In this document: in pieces, positions 13,508 to 20,785 of the stretch
Layout of the letters: each line of letters opens with the position of its first letter
Position numbering within the stretch: position 1 is the stretch's first letter
Source of the DNA: JBBSMX01 sp038232935
Lineage (GTDB): Bacteria; Bacteroidota; Rhodothermia; Rhodothermales; JANQRZ01
Assembly: GCA_038232935.1 (NCBI GenBank)
Contig: JBBSMX010000068.1
Coordinates: forward strand, 1 to 21,916
DNA length: 21,916 nucleotides
Direction of reading: 5' to 3'
Program-made: the position numbers and the translations under genes
The notes under the pieces: model-generated
Databases searched by the model: none
What the model was told of the DNA's origin: nothing
What the model saw: only the letters and a program-made list of their open reading frames with translations

Positions 13508-14302
13508 TCACGCCTCGAACCGGGCGGTGATCTCTTCGGTGAGCCGGACGTAGTCCTCGGCACCCCGGCTCGACGGCGCGTGCTCGAAGATGGTCTTCCC
13601 GTGGGAGGGCGCTTCGCTCAACTTCGTATCGATGCGGACGCGCGTCTCGAACATCCGGGGGCCGAAAAACTCCTCCATCTTCTCCACGCTCTCCTCGTGG
13701 ATGCTGCGGCGCTGGTCGTACCCCGTCACGAACGCCCCGCCGATTTGGAGGTCGTTGTTGAGCTTGCGGATCGTCTTGATGGCGTCGACGATCTGCGCCA
13801 CGCCGACGAGCGCGTAGAACTCGGCCTGCACGGGGATCAGCACGTAGTCGGCAGCCACGAGCGCGTTGACCGTGAGCAGGCCGAGCGAGGGGGGGCAGTC
13901 GATGAGGCAGTAGTCGTACAGGCTCTCGCCGGATGTGTCCTCGGAGACGGCCTCGAAAGCGTCGGCGAGGATCTTCTCGCGGCCGAACACGCTAGCGAGC
14001 TTGATCTCCGCGCCTCCGAGGTTCAGCGTGGCGGGCACGATGTGGATGGGGTGCTTGGCTCCCTCGATGGACCGCTCCACGGAGGCTTCCGCGATGGTCG
14101 CTTCCTCCTGGAGCACGTCGTAGATGGAGTGGGGGGGAGGCTCGCCGTTCCAGAGGCCGAGGCCGCGCGTGAGGTTGGCCTGGGGGTCGAGGTCGACCAG
14201 GAGCACGCGGCGGTCCCGGCGGGCGAGACCGGCCGCGAGGTTCACGGCGCTTGTGGTCTTACCCACGCCGCCTTTCTGGTTAGCCAGGGCGATGGTTTGC
14301 AT
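13508..14302 (-). CDS. parA: ParA/Soj-type partition ATPase
   Basis: This 264-residue protein is a full-length small (type Ib/Soj-like) ParA. It has the deviant Walker A QKGGVGKTTSAVN at about 9-21, the DLDPQANLT motif, and Walker B CLIDCPPSLGLLTVNAL. There is no N-terminal HTH, so autoregulation must come from a partner, here the downstream RHH protein. It segregates the element by nucleoid binding. The ATG at 14302 has no Shine-Dalgarno on its own strand. The octad operator covers the region from 8 to 39 bases upstream and the predicted -10 box, which fits tight autorepression. Confidence 0.95.
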   Translation of the reverse strand: MQTIALANQKGGVGKTTSAVNLAAGLARRDRRVLLVDLDPQANLTRGLGLWNGEPPPHSIYDVLQEEATIAEASVERSIEGAKHPIHIVPATLNLGGAEIKLASVFGREKILADAFEAVSEDTSGESLYDYCLIDCPPSLGLLTVNALVAADYVLIPVQAEFYALVGVAQIVDAIKTIRKLNNDLQIGGAFVTGYDQRRSIHEESVEKMEEFFGPRMFETRVRIDTKLSEAPSHGKTIFEHAPSSRGAEDYVRLTEEITARFEA

Positions 14303-14309
14303 AGGAGGT

Positions 14310-14341
14310 GTTTACTCGTGTGAGCGTTTAAGTGTTTAAGA
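14310..14341 (+). promoter_or_regulatory. Octad operator site D upstream of parA, four units
   Basis: Four contiguous 8-base units, GTTTACTC, GTGTGAGC, GTTTAAGT and GTTTAAGA, occupy the space just upstream of the parA start and overlap the predicted -10 box (14338-14343). Units of the same sequence and phase occur at the other octad sites. Predicted autoregulatory operator, and possibly parS. Confidence 0.7.
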
Positions 14342-14366
14342 TAATAATGCTGCCGTTCATCTGCAA
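14338..14366 (-). promoter_or_regulatory. Predicted parA promoter
   Basis: On the minus strand TTGCAG (14366-14361), a 17-base spacer and TATCTT (14343-14338) form a fair sigma70-like promoter. Its start site would fall inside the octad array, so bound RHH protein would occlude it. It lies in a locally AT-rich segment. Confidence 0.5.
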
Positions 14367-14400
14367 TGGGCCAGAATAGAGAGGCAGATTGCAGGCAAAA

Positions 14401-14432
14401 GCGTAAACGCTTAAACATTGATAAGCGTTTAA
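14401..14432 (-). promoter_or_regulatory. Octad operator site E, upstream of the parA promoter, four units
   Basis: Read on the minus strand this is TTAAACGC, TTATCAAT, GTTTAAGC, GTTTACGC, again in exact 8-base phase. It lies 60-91 bases upstream of site D, on the far side of the predicted -35 box and in opposite orientation. Two arrays in opposite orientation around one promoter suggest looping or a centromere. Confidence 0.6.
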
Positions 14433-14474
14433 TAAGGGGAGGGGAGGTAGCTATCAGCGGCGAGGCTAGCACCT

Positions 14475-14519
14475 CCGCCGCCTCGACGGGCTGACAGGGC
14501 GAGCCCGTCGAGGCGGCGG
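14475..14519. repeat. Perfect 18-bp inverted repeat between parA and the accessory region
   Basis: Arms CCGCCGCCTCGACGGGCT (14475-14492) and AGCCCGTCGAGGCGGCGG (14502-14519) are perfectly complementary around a nine-base loop. Outer five-base arms GGCTA (14464-14468) and TAGCC (14530-14534) extend the symmetry. It sits upstream of parA (-) and upstream of the plus-strand remnant gene, so it is not an ordinary terminator of either. It may be a terminator insulating the parA region from outside transcription, a recombination site or an oriT-type cruciform. Confidence 0.6.
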
Positions 14520-14594
14520 GCGACGCGAGTAGCCCTCGGGAAGAATCACCGGCGCGGCTCGCGCGGACCGATTCACCAAACCTCCGGTGCAGGC

Positions 14595-15143
14595 ATGGCT
14601 TTCTCCCTCATCATCCCGTCGTTCACCGCTCAACCCCAACTCGATCTCTTCGCCGTCCTCGGCGCGGCGGCGTCAGCGAAGAACCACAGCCCTCGGCAAG
14701 GAGTCGCCCCAAATGGCGTTTCCGTTGACGATCACGGAAGAGCACTCGCCACCCATGTGCTTGAGTATCTGGAGAGGGGAGAGGCGTTCACGTCGGAGGC
14801 GCTCTTCGAACTGGCAGCGGAGGTGTACGGGGGCACGCTCGCCGGCGGCGCGTTCTCGGCTCGGGACGCCTATGACGCAGCCGAACTCGGCTTTCACCTG
14901 TTCCTCCTCCAGAGTAGCCCTGCGACGGCCGGTGCGACGTGCGAGACGCCGGAGCAGGCGCTGAACGTTCTCAGCGAGGTAGAGCGAGTGTGGCGGCTCC
15001 TGCCGACGCAGACGCGGCGCTCGCGGGAGCAGCAGGCGTATCAGCAGTTCTCGACGCCGGCCCCGTATGCCTTCGCCTGTGCGTGGGCAGCGGGACTGCG
15101 GAAGGAGGATGGCAGCGCCGTGGCGAGCATGTCGTCGGCTACG
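14595..15143 (+). pseudogene. N-terminal remnant of a large plasmid methylase/helicase-type protein
   Basis: From the ATG at 14595 about 175 codons look like real protein. They contain LPTQTRRSREQQAYQQFSTP followed by APYAFACAWAAGLR. This resembles the segment before the SAM-binding EPSAGTG motif in large plasmid proteins combining an N6-methylase with a strawberry-notch-type helicase. The expected EPSAG motif never follows. After about residue 172 the frame continues to 15713 as Arg/Pro/Ser-rich noise and overlaps the whole Xre gene in another frame. I therefore treat it as a truncated gene whose remainder (normally over 1,000 residues) is missing. The family assignment is from memory of the motif. 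Confidence 0.5.
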
Positions 15144-15202
15144 AACCCCAGGCTGCCTGAATGCACCGAAACCGAGCGCACGCCCCGACGTATCATCGGC
15201 AC

Positions 15203-15652
15203 ATGGCCTCATCGCATACGCCACCTGCCGCGCCACTCATGCCTACCGCCGACTCTCCCCGCAACGGTTTCGCCGATTGGGACCTCCCCACAGCCGCCCA
15301 CCGCGTCGAGGAGGGCCTCACCCCCGCCGCACTCGACGGGCTCCAGGAGACCCTCGACCTCTCCAGCCGCGAGCTCGCCGACGTGCTCCTCCTCTCGCCC
15401 CGGACCCTCTCACGTCGGAGGCGCTCCGCCGACCGTCTCCCCCCCGACGAATCGGAGCGGGCCTACCGCCTCGGTCGCCTCGCCGAGCTCGCCGCGCGCA
15501 CGCTCGGCGGCACGGAGGCCGCACGCGACTGGATGCGCGAACCGAACTTCGCCCTCGGCGACGTCCGCCCCCTCGACCTCGCACGGACGGAGCCGGGCGC
15601 GCGGCTCGTCGAGCGCCTCCTCGCTCACGTCCGATACGGGATGCCCGTATGA
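15203..15652 (+). CDS. Xre/MbcA/ParS-type antitoxin (DUF2384)
   Basis: This antitoxin of about 149 residues has an Xre-like helix-turn-helix (about 41-75, LQETLDLSSRELADVLLLSP then RTLSRRR). A C-terminal toxin-binding domain of the DUF2384 type follows (about 95-149, AARTLGGTEAARDWMREPNF, then RTEPGARLVERLLAHVRYG). Such proteins neutralise RES toxins and repress their own operon. The RES gene follows after 57 bases. The start is uncertain: the ATG at 15203 is preceded by a TATCAT hexamer six bases away, which would make it leaderless. ATG at 15161 or 15239 are alternatives. Confidence 0.9.
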   Translation: MASSHTPPAAPLMPTADSPRNGFADWDLPTAAHRVEEGLTPAALDGLQETLDLSSRELADVLLLSPRTLSRRRRSADRLPPDESERAYRLGRLAELAARTLGGTEAARDWMREPNFALGDVRPLDLARTEPGARLVERLLAHVRYGMPV

Positions 15653-15709
15653 TGGGCAGGGCACCCGGCGGGCAGGACCGAACGGACAGGCTGGGTCCTC
15701 CGATGAGAC

Positions 15710-16177
15710 GTGACCGTGGTTGAGGTCTGGCGCATCACGGCCCCGGAGTACGCCGATGCCGCCTACTCCGGCGAGGGCGCGAAGCTCTGGGGTGGCCGGT
15801 GGGGCAGCCCCGGCCGGCGCGTCGTCTACGCCTCCGGCTCCCTCGCCCTCGCCACGCTCGAGGTCCTCGCCGGTGCGAACGACCGACGCCGGCTCCGTGG
15901 CTACCTCGCCGTCAGCGCTGCGTTCGACAAGCGGCACCTAGAAAGCATCGACGCTCCAGCCCTCCCAGCAGGGTGGGACGCCCGCCCCTACACGGCAGTC
16001 TCGCAAGCCGTCGGCGACGCGTGGCTGGACGAAGGGCGGTCTCTCGCGCTCCGCGTGCCGAGCGTGGTCGTCCCGAGCGAGTGGAACGTCCTCCTCAACC
16101 CTGCTCACCCTACTTTCAGTGAAGTGGTCATCGGCCCGCCGACCGTCGCCCCGTTCGACCCGCGTCTCTTGGAGTGA
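15710..16177 (+). CDS. RES-domain toxin (NAD+-degrading type)
   Basis: The 155-residue protein is almost entirely a RES domain. It has WRIT near the start, GGRWGSPGRRVVYAS (Arg30, Tyr40), ALATLEVL with Glu51, and EWNVLLNPAHPTF near the end. Known RES toxins such as MbcT and ParT consume NAD+ or modify a metabolic enzyme, stopping growth until antitoxin rebinds. The start is a GTG at 15710, with another GTG two codons later also possible. It forms a two-gene operon with the Xre antitoxin, which would stabilise the element. Size and order are standard for the family. Confidence 0.92.
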   Translation: MTVVEVWRITAPEYADAAYSGEGAKLWGGRWGSPGRRVVYASGSLALATLEVLAGANDRRRLRGYLAVSAAFDKRHLESIDAPALPAGWDARPYTAVSQAVGDAWLDEGRSLALRVPSVVVPSEWNVLLNPAHPTFSEVVIGPPTVAPFDPRLLE

Positions 16178-16268
16178 GACTATCTTGATGCGAGGGCCGC
16201 GTTCGCCACCGACACCCTCGACGTTATGCTTCCCAGATCAGACTAAGCGTTGAGTTGTAGGTCGGCAT

Positions 16269-16296
16269 CGGGCAGCACTGCTCGTAGCAGCGCCCG
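16269..16296. terminator. Stem-loop between the convergent RES and ImmA genes
   Basis: In the 138-base gap between convergent genes, CGGGC (16269-16273) pairs with GCCCG (16292-16296), and CTGCT pairs with AGCAG inside, leaving an asymmetric bulge and a three-base loop. There is no U-tract on either side. Position suggests a bidirectional terminator, but the structure is modest. The rest of the gap shows nothing recognisable. Confidence 0.35.
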
Positions 16297-16315
16297 GCGG
16301 AGTCCACCGTGTCAT

Positions 16316-16999
16316 CTAGGACCAGGCAGTCAGGGGAGTAGGCTCTGGGCGAGTTGACGTTGTCTGTTGGGCAAAGAACTCCCCGGCTCCAGAGTGTGGG
16401 TGGGCGCGGCAGCCCCTCCGCATGCGTTTATATGGGAAGGTCGAGCTCACGAGCGACCATTCGATCCGCCCGTCCACGCAGCAAACGAGCGCGGAGGGGG
16501 CAACATCGAGGTGGACATATCGGAAAGCCGTAGCCGTCAGGCTCGTAGCGTAGGTTTCCGTAAGACTACGGATGGCGTCAAACGAGGTCCCGAGTTGCCG
16601 GGCGTCTTCGACGAAAACCGTTCTCGGCAAGAGGAGCTCAGCTGCGAACCGATTCGCCTCCGTCTCCGCCGGACGACGGCGGTGCCAGTCGAAAAAGTCA
16701 GCTTGGGTGCAGACGAAGACGGGATCCCCACGGTGGAGTTCGAAGTGCCCGAGTTCGTGCGCGGCCACGAACCGCCGCTTACCCTTCTCCCGGATCGCAG
16801 CATCGACGACTGCGATGGCCCGCTCGCCACGTCGGATCAAGCGCCCCTCGGCCCCCTGAATTCGGCGTGCCTCCACGAGCAGACCCCGCTCAAACGCGAG
16901 GTCCCGGATGTCCACGCCCGCGACTCGGTCGAGACCGAGGTCAGCCAAAATATCGCGGGCGCGTTGCTCGGCGAGGGCGATCCCGAGGTCGAACCCCAT
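16316..16999 (-). CDS. ImmA/IrrE-family metallopeptidase
   Basis: The 227-residue protein carries the zinc-protease motif HELGH (about 81-85, in AAHELGHFELH). The second-helix signature EANRFAAELLLP follows about 30 residues later, diagnostic of ImmA/IrrE. Family members cleave or inactivate a partner regulator, e.g. ImmA cuts the ICEBs1 repressor ImmR. The ATG at 16999 is preferred: one base separates it from the upstream stop and GGAGG lies nine bases upstream, while the ATG at 17008 would have the Shine-Dalgarno touching it. Last gene of a three-gene operon with a sigma factor and an unknown helical protein. No HTH protein accompanies it, which is unusual. Confidence 0.92.
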   Translation of the reverse strand: MGFDLGIALAEQRARDILADLGLDRVAGVDIRDLAFERGLLVEARRIQGAEGRLIRRGERAIAVVDAAIREKGKRRFVAAHELGHFELHRGDPVFVCTQADFFDWHRRRPAETEANRFAAELLLPRTVFVEDARQLGTSFDAIRSLTETYATSLTATAFRYVHLDVAPSALVCCVDGRIEWSLVSSTFPYKRMRRGCRAHPHSGAGEFFAQQTTSTRPEPTPLTAWS

Positions 17000-17000
17000 C

Positions 17001-17447
17001 CTATCCATCCTCCCGTTCGTCGTCCCGTTCCATTTCTTCGAGCACCCGAAGGAGCTCGGCATCCGTCAACATATCGATTGCGTCTTCCTCGCTGATCTCC
17101 TCCAGCTTGCGAAAGTGGGCCTGTAGCTGGACCTCGTCGCCTCCTGCGAGTAGGCGTGCGAGCGTGGAACGAACATCGTCGCCGAGCGCGTGGACGCGAG
17201 CAGCGACAACGCTGCGGAGTTCTGCAACCGTCCGCTCCGCTCTGGCCCGCCGGCCCGCCGCCGCGCTGAGCCGGGCCGTGCTGTAGAGCGCGCGGGCGAG
17301 CGCGACACCCTCCTCGGCAAGGCGGTCGGCGTCCAACCCGGCGTCCGACAGGATCTCGCGAGCCATCTCGGGATCGTCGAAAGCGGCCTCGCCGAAACTG
17401 TCGAACAGGCGCTGGAGAGCGATACGGTCGGAGTCTGGTTGGGTCAT
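17001..17447 (-). CDS. Helical protein between sigma factor and ImmA peptidase (candidate anti-sigma or protease target)
   Basis: The 148-residue, highly charged, all-helical soluble protein contains AREILSDAGLDADRLAEEGV in its first third. The acidic C-terminus reads AIDMLTDAELLRVLEEMERD. There is no transmembrane helix, zinc motif or HTH. Its ATG overlaps the sigma-factor stop (ATGA), and its stop is one base from the ImmA start, so all three proteins are made together. I do not recognise a named family. By position it may bind and inhibit the sigma factor and be removed by the peptidase. That role is inference only. Confidence 0.8.
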   Translation of the reverse strand: MTQPDSDRIALQRLFDSFGEAAFDDPEMAREILSDAGLDADRLAEEGVALARALYSTARLSAAAGRRARAERTVAELRSVVAARVHALGDDVRSTLARLLAGGDEVQLQAHFRKLEEISEEDAIDMLTDAELLRVLEEMERDDEREDG

Positions 17448-18073
17448 CGTTGTGAAGTGGCAGAGCCTTCGAAGAGAGGGTGGTCTTCCCAGCACTCATG
17501 CCCCGCCATCGCGGAGAGGAGTCGGCGACGGAGCTTGCGCGTGAGGGTGTATACCTCGTTCACGTCTATGCTGAGGATATCGGCTATTTCGTCACGGGGC
17601 ATCCCCTCTTCCAGCCCCATCTGGACCACCGTGAGCCCGTCGTCGCCCTCCGTCTCACGCTCGATGATCGCTCGAAGCTCTTCAACGCACTCGTCGGAAG
17701 CAACGACCAGGGACGGGTCAGGCGATCCGGCGGCATACCCGTCCATATCGGGGGACTCTTCGGCGTCGCCGGCGTCTCGGTGCCGGTGGTCGGCCGATCT
17801 CACCAGATTACTGATGAGGCTGCGAGCCACGCTCGTCTTGAGGTAGAGGGTGAGGTCGGGGTCTTTCTCCGGGTCCCACTGCCGTTTGCCTTCGAACACG
17901 AGGCGGATCGCCTTCTGCGCAATGTCTTCGGCTCGCAACCCTTTGGGCAGCGGGCCTCCACCCTTCACGAAAGGGAGCCTCCATATCCGGCTCTTCGCAT
18001 AAGCAACTAGCGCGGGGTAGACCCGCTCCCAATCCGCATCACGCAGCTTATTGAGGACTTCAGGAGGGAGCAT
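17444..18073 (-). CDS. ECF-like sigma-70 family RNA polymerase sigma factor
   Basis: The 209-residue protein has a region-2-like segment (about 48-95: AEDIAQKAIRLVFEGKRQWD, then LTLYLKTSVARSLISNLVRS). An acidic linker of about 45 residues follows, then a region-4 HTH (about 145-187: GMPRDEIADILSIDVNEVYT then LTRKLRRRL). It should direct RNA polymerase to a specific promoter set. The C-terminus after the HTH includes a CWEDHP stretch. The ATG at 18073 has no Shine-Dalgarno. The frame is open to 18202, so a longer N-terminus cannot be excluded. It is the first gene of the sigma-X-ImmA operon. Its targets are unknown. Confidence 0.88.
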   Translation of the reverse strand: MLPPEVLNKLRDADWERVYPALVAYAKSRIWRLPFVKGGGPLPKGLRAEDIAQKAIRLVFEGKRQWDPEKDPDLTLYLKTSVARSLISNLVRSADHRHRDAGDAEESPDMDGYAAGSPDPSLVVASDECVEELRAIIERETEGDDGLTVVQMGLEEGMPRDEIADILSIDVNEVYTLTRKLRRRLLSAMAGHECWEDHPLFEGSATSQR

Positions 18074-18229
18074 GAGAAAAAATCGAGGCGCGGTGACGAA
18101 AGGACCTTCGTCTTCAGCAGGGGAGAGTGACAGCCCATAAGGTAGCGAGGCGATGTACGGATAGGCCAATCCGCTTTTCCAAACTCCAGCTACGCCGGGC
18201 ACACACTACACCCTCAACCTCAGCGCACC

Positions 18230-18460
18230 ATGCCCTCGAAAAAACCCGTCCACACTGTCCCGAGCGGGAAGGGGTGGGCCAACAAGTCCGGCGGGACGAC
18301 GACGAGCACCCACCGGAAAAAGACCACTGCCGTGGCCGCTGGCCGCAAACAGGCCAAGGCTTCGGAGACCGAGCACCGCATCCACAATAAGGACGGAAAG
18401 ATCGGCCGCTCGAACTCGTACGGCGGCGACTCGAACCCCCCGAAGGACAAGAACCGATAG
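18230..18460 (+). CDS. DUF2188 domain protein
   Basis: This small basic protein of 76 residues starts with KPVHTVPSGKGWANKSGG. It ends with HRIHNKDGKIGRSNSYGGDS followed by NPPKDK, the full DUF2188 pattern (V-P-x-x-x-G-W near the start, I-x-x-x-D-G-x-I near the end). DUF2188 proteins are common on plasmids and in genomic islands. Their function is unknown. The ATG at 18230 fits the family N-terminus. It is a single gene, followed four bases after its stop by a strong hairpin. It diverges from the sigma operon on its left. Confidence 0.88.
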   Translation: MPSKKPVHTVPSGKGWANKSGGTTTSTHRKKTTAVAAGRKQAKASETEHRIHNKDGKIGRSNSYGGDSNPPKDKNR

Positions 18461-18463
18461 CCC

Positions 18464-18502
18464 TAGCATGTGGGCCTGGGCATCATCCAGGCCCACATGC
18501 TA
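18464..18502. terminator. Perfect 16-bp stem-loop between convergent DUF2188 and GHKL remnant genes
   Basis: TAGCATGTGGGCCTGG (18464-18479) and CCAGGCCCACATGCTA (18487-18502) are fully complementary around the seven-base loop GCATCAT. It starts four bases after the DUF2188 stop. The leftward ATPase frame runs into it and ends inside the loop. No U-tract follows on either strand, so it resembles intrinsic terminators only in stem strength. Bidirectional termination or RNA stabilisation is likely. Confidence 0.65.
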
Positions 18503-19520
18503 CACTCTGAGACACTGAGGTGTCACAAGCGAGTCGTATGATCCGGCTCTGATAGCCCTCTATTGACACATGGCAAGAACGCACGTAGGGCGCGACCCGG
18601 AGTCCACGGACGTACAGGTAAACTCCACCGAACTCCTTAAGCCACTCCTTGACTTCAGTAAGCGTAGTCGGCTTGTTCGTGAAGGACTGCTGGCTCAGGA
18701 CGAACACCCAGAGGTCGAAAGAGAAGGCAGGGGTGTCGTATGGCTCCTTAGTCTTCGAGCGGCGTAGCTCATCGTGCTCGGTCCGAAACAGTTGTCGCCC
18801 GTTGAGGTCGAGGACCTCTGCAGTGGCCCAACCCTGATCGTTCACTTTTAGACGCAGGTGGAAGTCGGCGTCACGGAAATACCTCCGCGCGACCAGTTCT
18901 TCCAGATCCTTGTACTCCGGGGCATTGAGGACCGGGTTGAACCCTGATGGCAAATCGCTGAATGGATCGCTCAGCATGAGAAGGCCGCGGGCGAGCCTCT
19001 TGACATCCATCCTTGTGAGCCTCTGGCGGAGGTCTTGGATCTCAATCTCTGTTCCTTTTCCCGCAGATGTATCCTCGGTGAGCACGTCGATGCTCACGTC
19101 TTCAACGGCGTCGACGCCATGGTACTCGGACCAATCGATGTCCAGCTTGTACTCAATGCCGGGAGACTCCCGCGGTCGGGTCGTGAGTGCGACCCCGCGG
19201 CCCATCCGTAGCGCGGCAAGGCGACCGAGACCTTTGTTTCCTGCTGGGGATCGGCCGAGGCGTGTCTTGGCGGTTTGGACCTTCTTCGAGGAGCCCAGCA
19301 GCAGCCATCCGTCCTCTATCTGTTCCTCAAGCATCCCGTCACCGTCGTCAGTGATGAGGATGGTCCCCCCGCTATTGTTTGTTTCTCGCAGCTCGACAGT
19401 GCACCGCAGAGCATCAGCGTCGTACGCATTCTTGACAAGCTCCAATATCCCCTGGTCTGGGCTCACATTTAGCTCTTCGCCCAGGCGTCTTAGGATCTTG
19501 GGTGAGAAACGTATGTGCAT
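18483..19520 (-). pseudogene. Truncated GHKL (Hsp90-like) ATPase
   Basis: The N-terminal ATPase is intact: N-box ELVKNAYDADA (about 27-37), G1 DDGDGM (58-63) and G2 GNKGLGRLAALRMG (94-107). A second conserved block runs to GGVYLYVRGLRVAPY. Relatives known to me continue for several hundred residues after a similar RVxPYG motif. Here the frame continues about 34 residues with no similarity and ends in the loop of the 18464-18502 hairpin. I call it a C-terminally truncated gene with a junction near 18585. The start is probably the ATG at 19520 (HIRFSPKILRRLGEELN is the usual family start), with 19532 and 19592 as alternatives. Full-length relatives often sit in defence islands. Residual ATP binding is possible. 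Confidence 0.65.
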
Positions 19521-19699
19521 CGGCGGCGGCATGGAGGAGTTCTCGGGGATAGCGAGACCCGATAATCTCTGACGCAGAGGACGGGGGGACACTTCAGCGA
19601 TGAGAAGGCGAGGGTCACCCCTCTGGTCAACCTTCGATGTGACTGAGTCGCATCACAACTGGTTGGGCTTCTGTGTCCCTCCTTCTCGCTTTCTGAAAG

Positions 19700-20785
19700 T
19701 TACAACCCGATCCCTTCACTCGCGTTCTCATCGAAGAGCCGTCCCTCGCGGACGTACTCAGCGAGCATCGCATCGGTCTTATGCCGGGTCTGCTTCTTGA
19801 TCGCCCGGTCGCTCTTGCCCGCCCGTGCCGCACTCGTGGCGAACCCAGCCCTCAGTGAGTGCCCCGCGTAGAGCGCCGGGTCAAGGCCCGCTGCCTCGGC
19901 GTGGGCCTTGACGACATTCGCAACGGTACGGCCCGTTATTGCAGTTCGCCCTATCCGTCCCCAACGGTCAACCGATCGGAAGACAGGTCCCGAGAGGGGA
20001 GAGGGACGACCTTGGCTCGCCAGCTCCCGGCTGGCGGCGGCGAGATACGACCGGACCGTGCGGACGGGGCACGTCTCCGGCCGCGCCCCGTAGGCTACGC
20101 CAACGATCTGGCCTGCGCCCTCCTGGTCCGACTTTGACTTGGGAATCAGGAGGCGGAGCCCGTCCGGCGAGAACCCGAGGTGCTCTGTCCGCACGGCCGC
20201 GAGCTCGCTCCGGCGCAGCGCCGCGGCAAACCCGAGAAGGAGCATTGCCTTGTCCCGCCGTGCGCGGAGCGCTGTGCCTGGTGCTGCATCTTCGGGGAAT
20301 GCCTCCGCCAACCGTACAGCCTCGTCGCAGAACTCCGCCATCGCCACGACGTCAGCCGTGAGCGCAGGGGCCACTTTTTCTCGTGCGGTCCCGAGCGTCC
20401 GGGTGACCCCGGCCCAGACCGAGTGGAGAGGCTCCTTGGACCGGAGCGCAGGGCTCTCGACGCCGGCGAGCTTGTGGGCCTGACTGATGGCCGCGAGACG
20501 CCGCTCCAGCGTCGCCACCTTGAGTGGGGGCGTCGGCCGGCCGCGCTCGTCGTCGGGTCCGGCCTCTGCGCGCGAAGCTATATATAAGGTGACGGTTTCG
20601 GCCGAGGCTGGCATCGCCGTGACCCCGCGGCCTTCGCACCATGCAGCGAAGTCGGCCCAGTCCGAGCGGTATGCTCGGAGCGTCGCGTCAGAGCGGGCGG
20701 CCTCGGCAAACCGCCGAGCGGCCTCAATGTCCCGCACGACGACGGGAGATCCCTTTTGGTACGGCTGAATGTCACGAGTGCTCAT
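19700..20785 (-). CDS. Tyrosine recombinase/integrase
   Basis: The 361-residue phage-integrase-family protein has an N-terminal SAM-like core-binding domain (about 20-130, SDATLRAYRSDWADFAAWCE). Its catalytic domain carries the full set R191 (AALRRSEL), K218 (PKSKSDQ), H309 and R312 (GHSLRAGF), H335 (QTRHKTD) and nucleophile Y344 (MLAEYVREG). It should cut and rejoin DNA at a specific site, for element integration, dimer resolution or cassette exchange. Its ATG overlaps the stop of the PIN-like gene (ATGA), a tight coupling unusual for integrases. Candidate recognition sequences lie upstream of the pair (21656-21785). No att core could be assigned. Confidence 0.93.
   Translation of the reverse strand: MSTRDIQPYQKGSPVVVRDIEAARRFAEAARSDATLRAYRSDWADFAAWCEGRGVTAMPASAETVTLYIASRAEAGPDDERGRPTPPLKVATLERRLAAISQAHKLAGVESPALRSKEPLHSVWAGVTRTLGTAREKVAPALTADVVAMAEFCDEAVRLAEAFPEDAAPGTALRARRDKAMLLLGFAAALRRSELAAVRTEHLGFSPDGLRLLIPKSKSDQEGAGQIVGVAYGARPETCPVRTVRSYLAAASRELASQGRPSPLSGPVFRSVDRWGRIGRTAITGRTVANVVKAHAEAAGLDPALYAGHSLRAGFATSAARAGKSDRAIKKQTRHKTDAMLAEYVREGRLFDENASEGIGL

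Noticed and set aside
14301..14320. Perfect Shine-Dalgarno-like AGGAGGTG on the plus strand next to the parA start
   Set aside because: The only plus-strand start nearby is a GTG followed immediately by TGA. The match is the complement of the parA leader and is probably chance.
15161..15723. Overlapping plus-strand frames covering the Xre gene, including the extension of the 14595 frame to 15713
   Set aside because: They are Arg/Pro/Ser-rich with no motif, whereas the Xre frame shows both the HTH and the DUF2384 domain.
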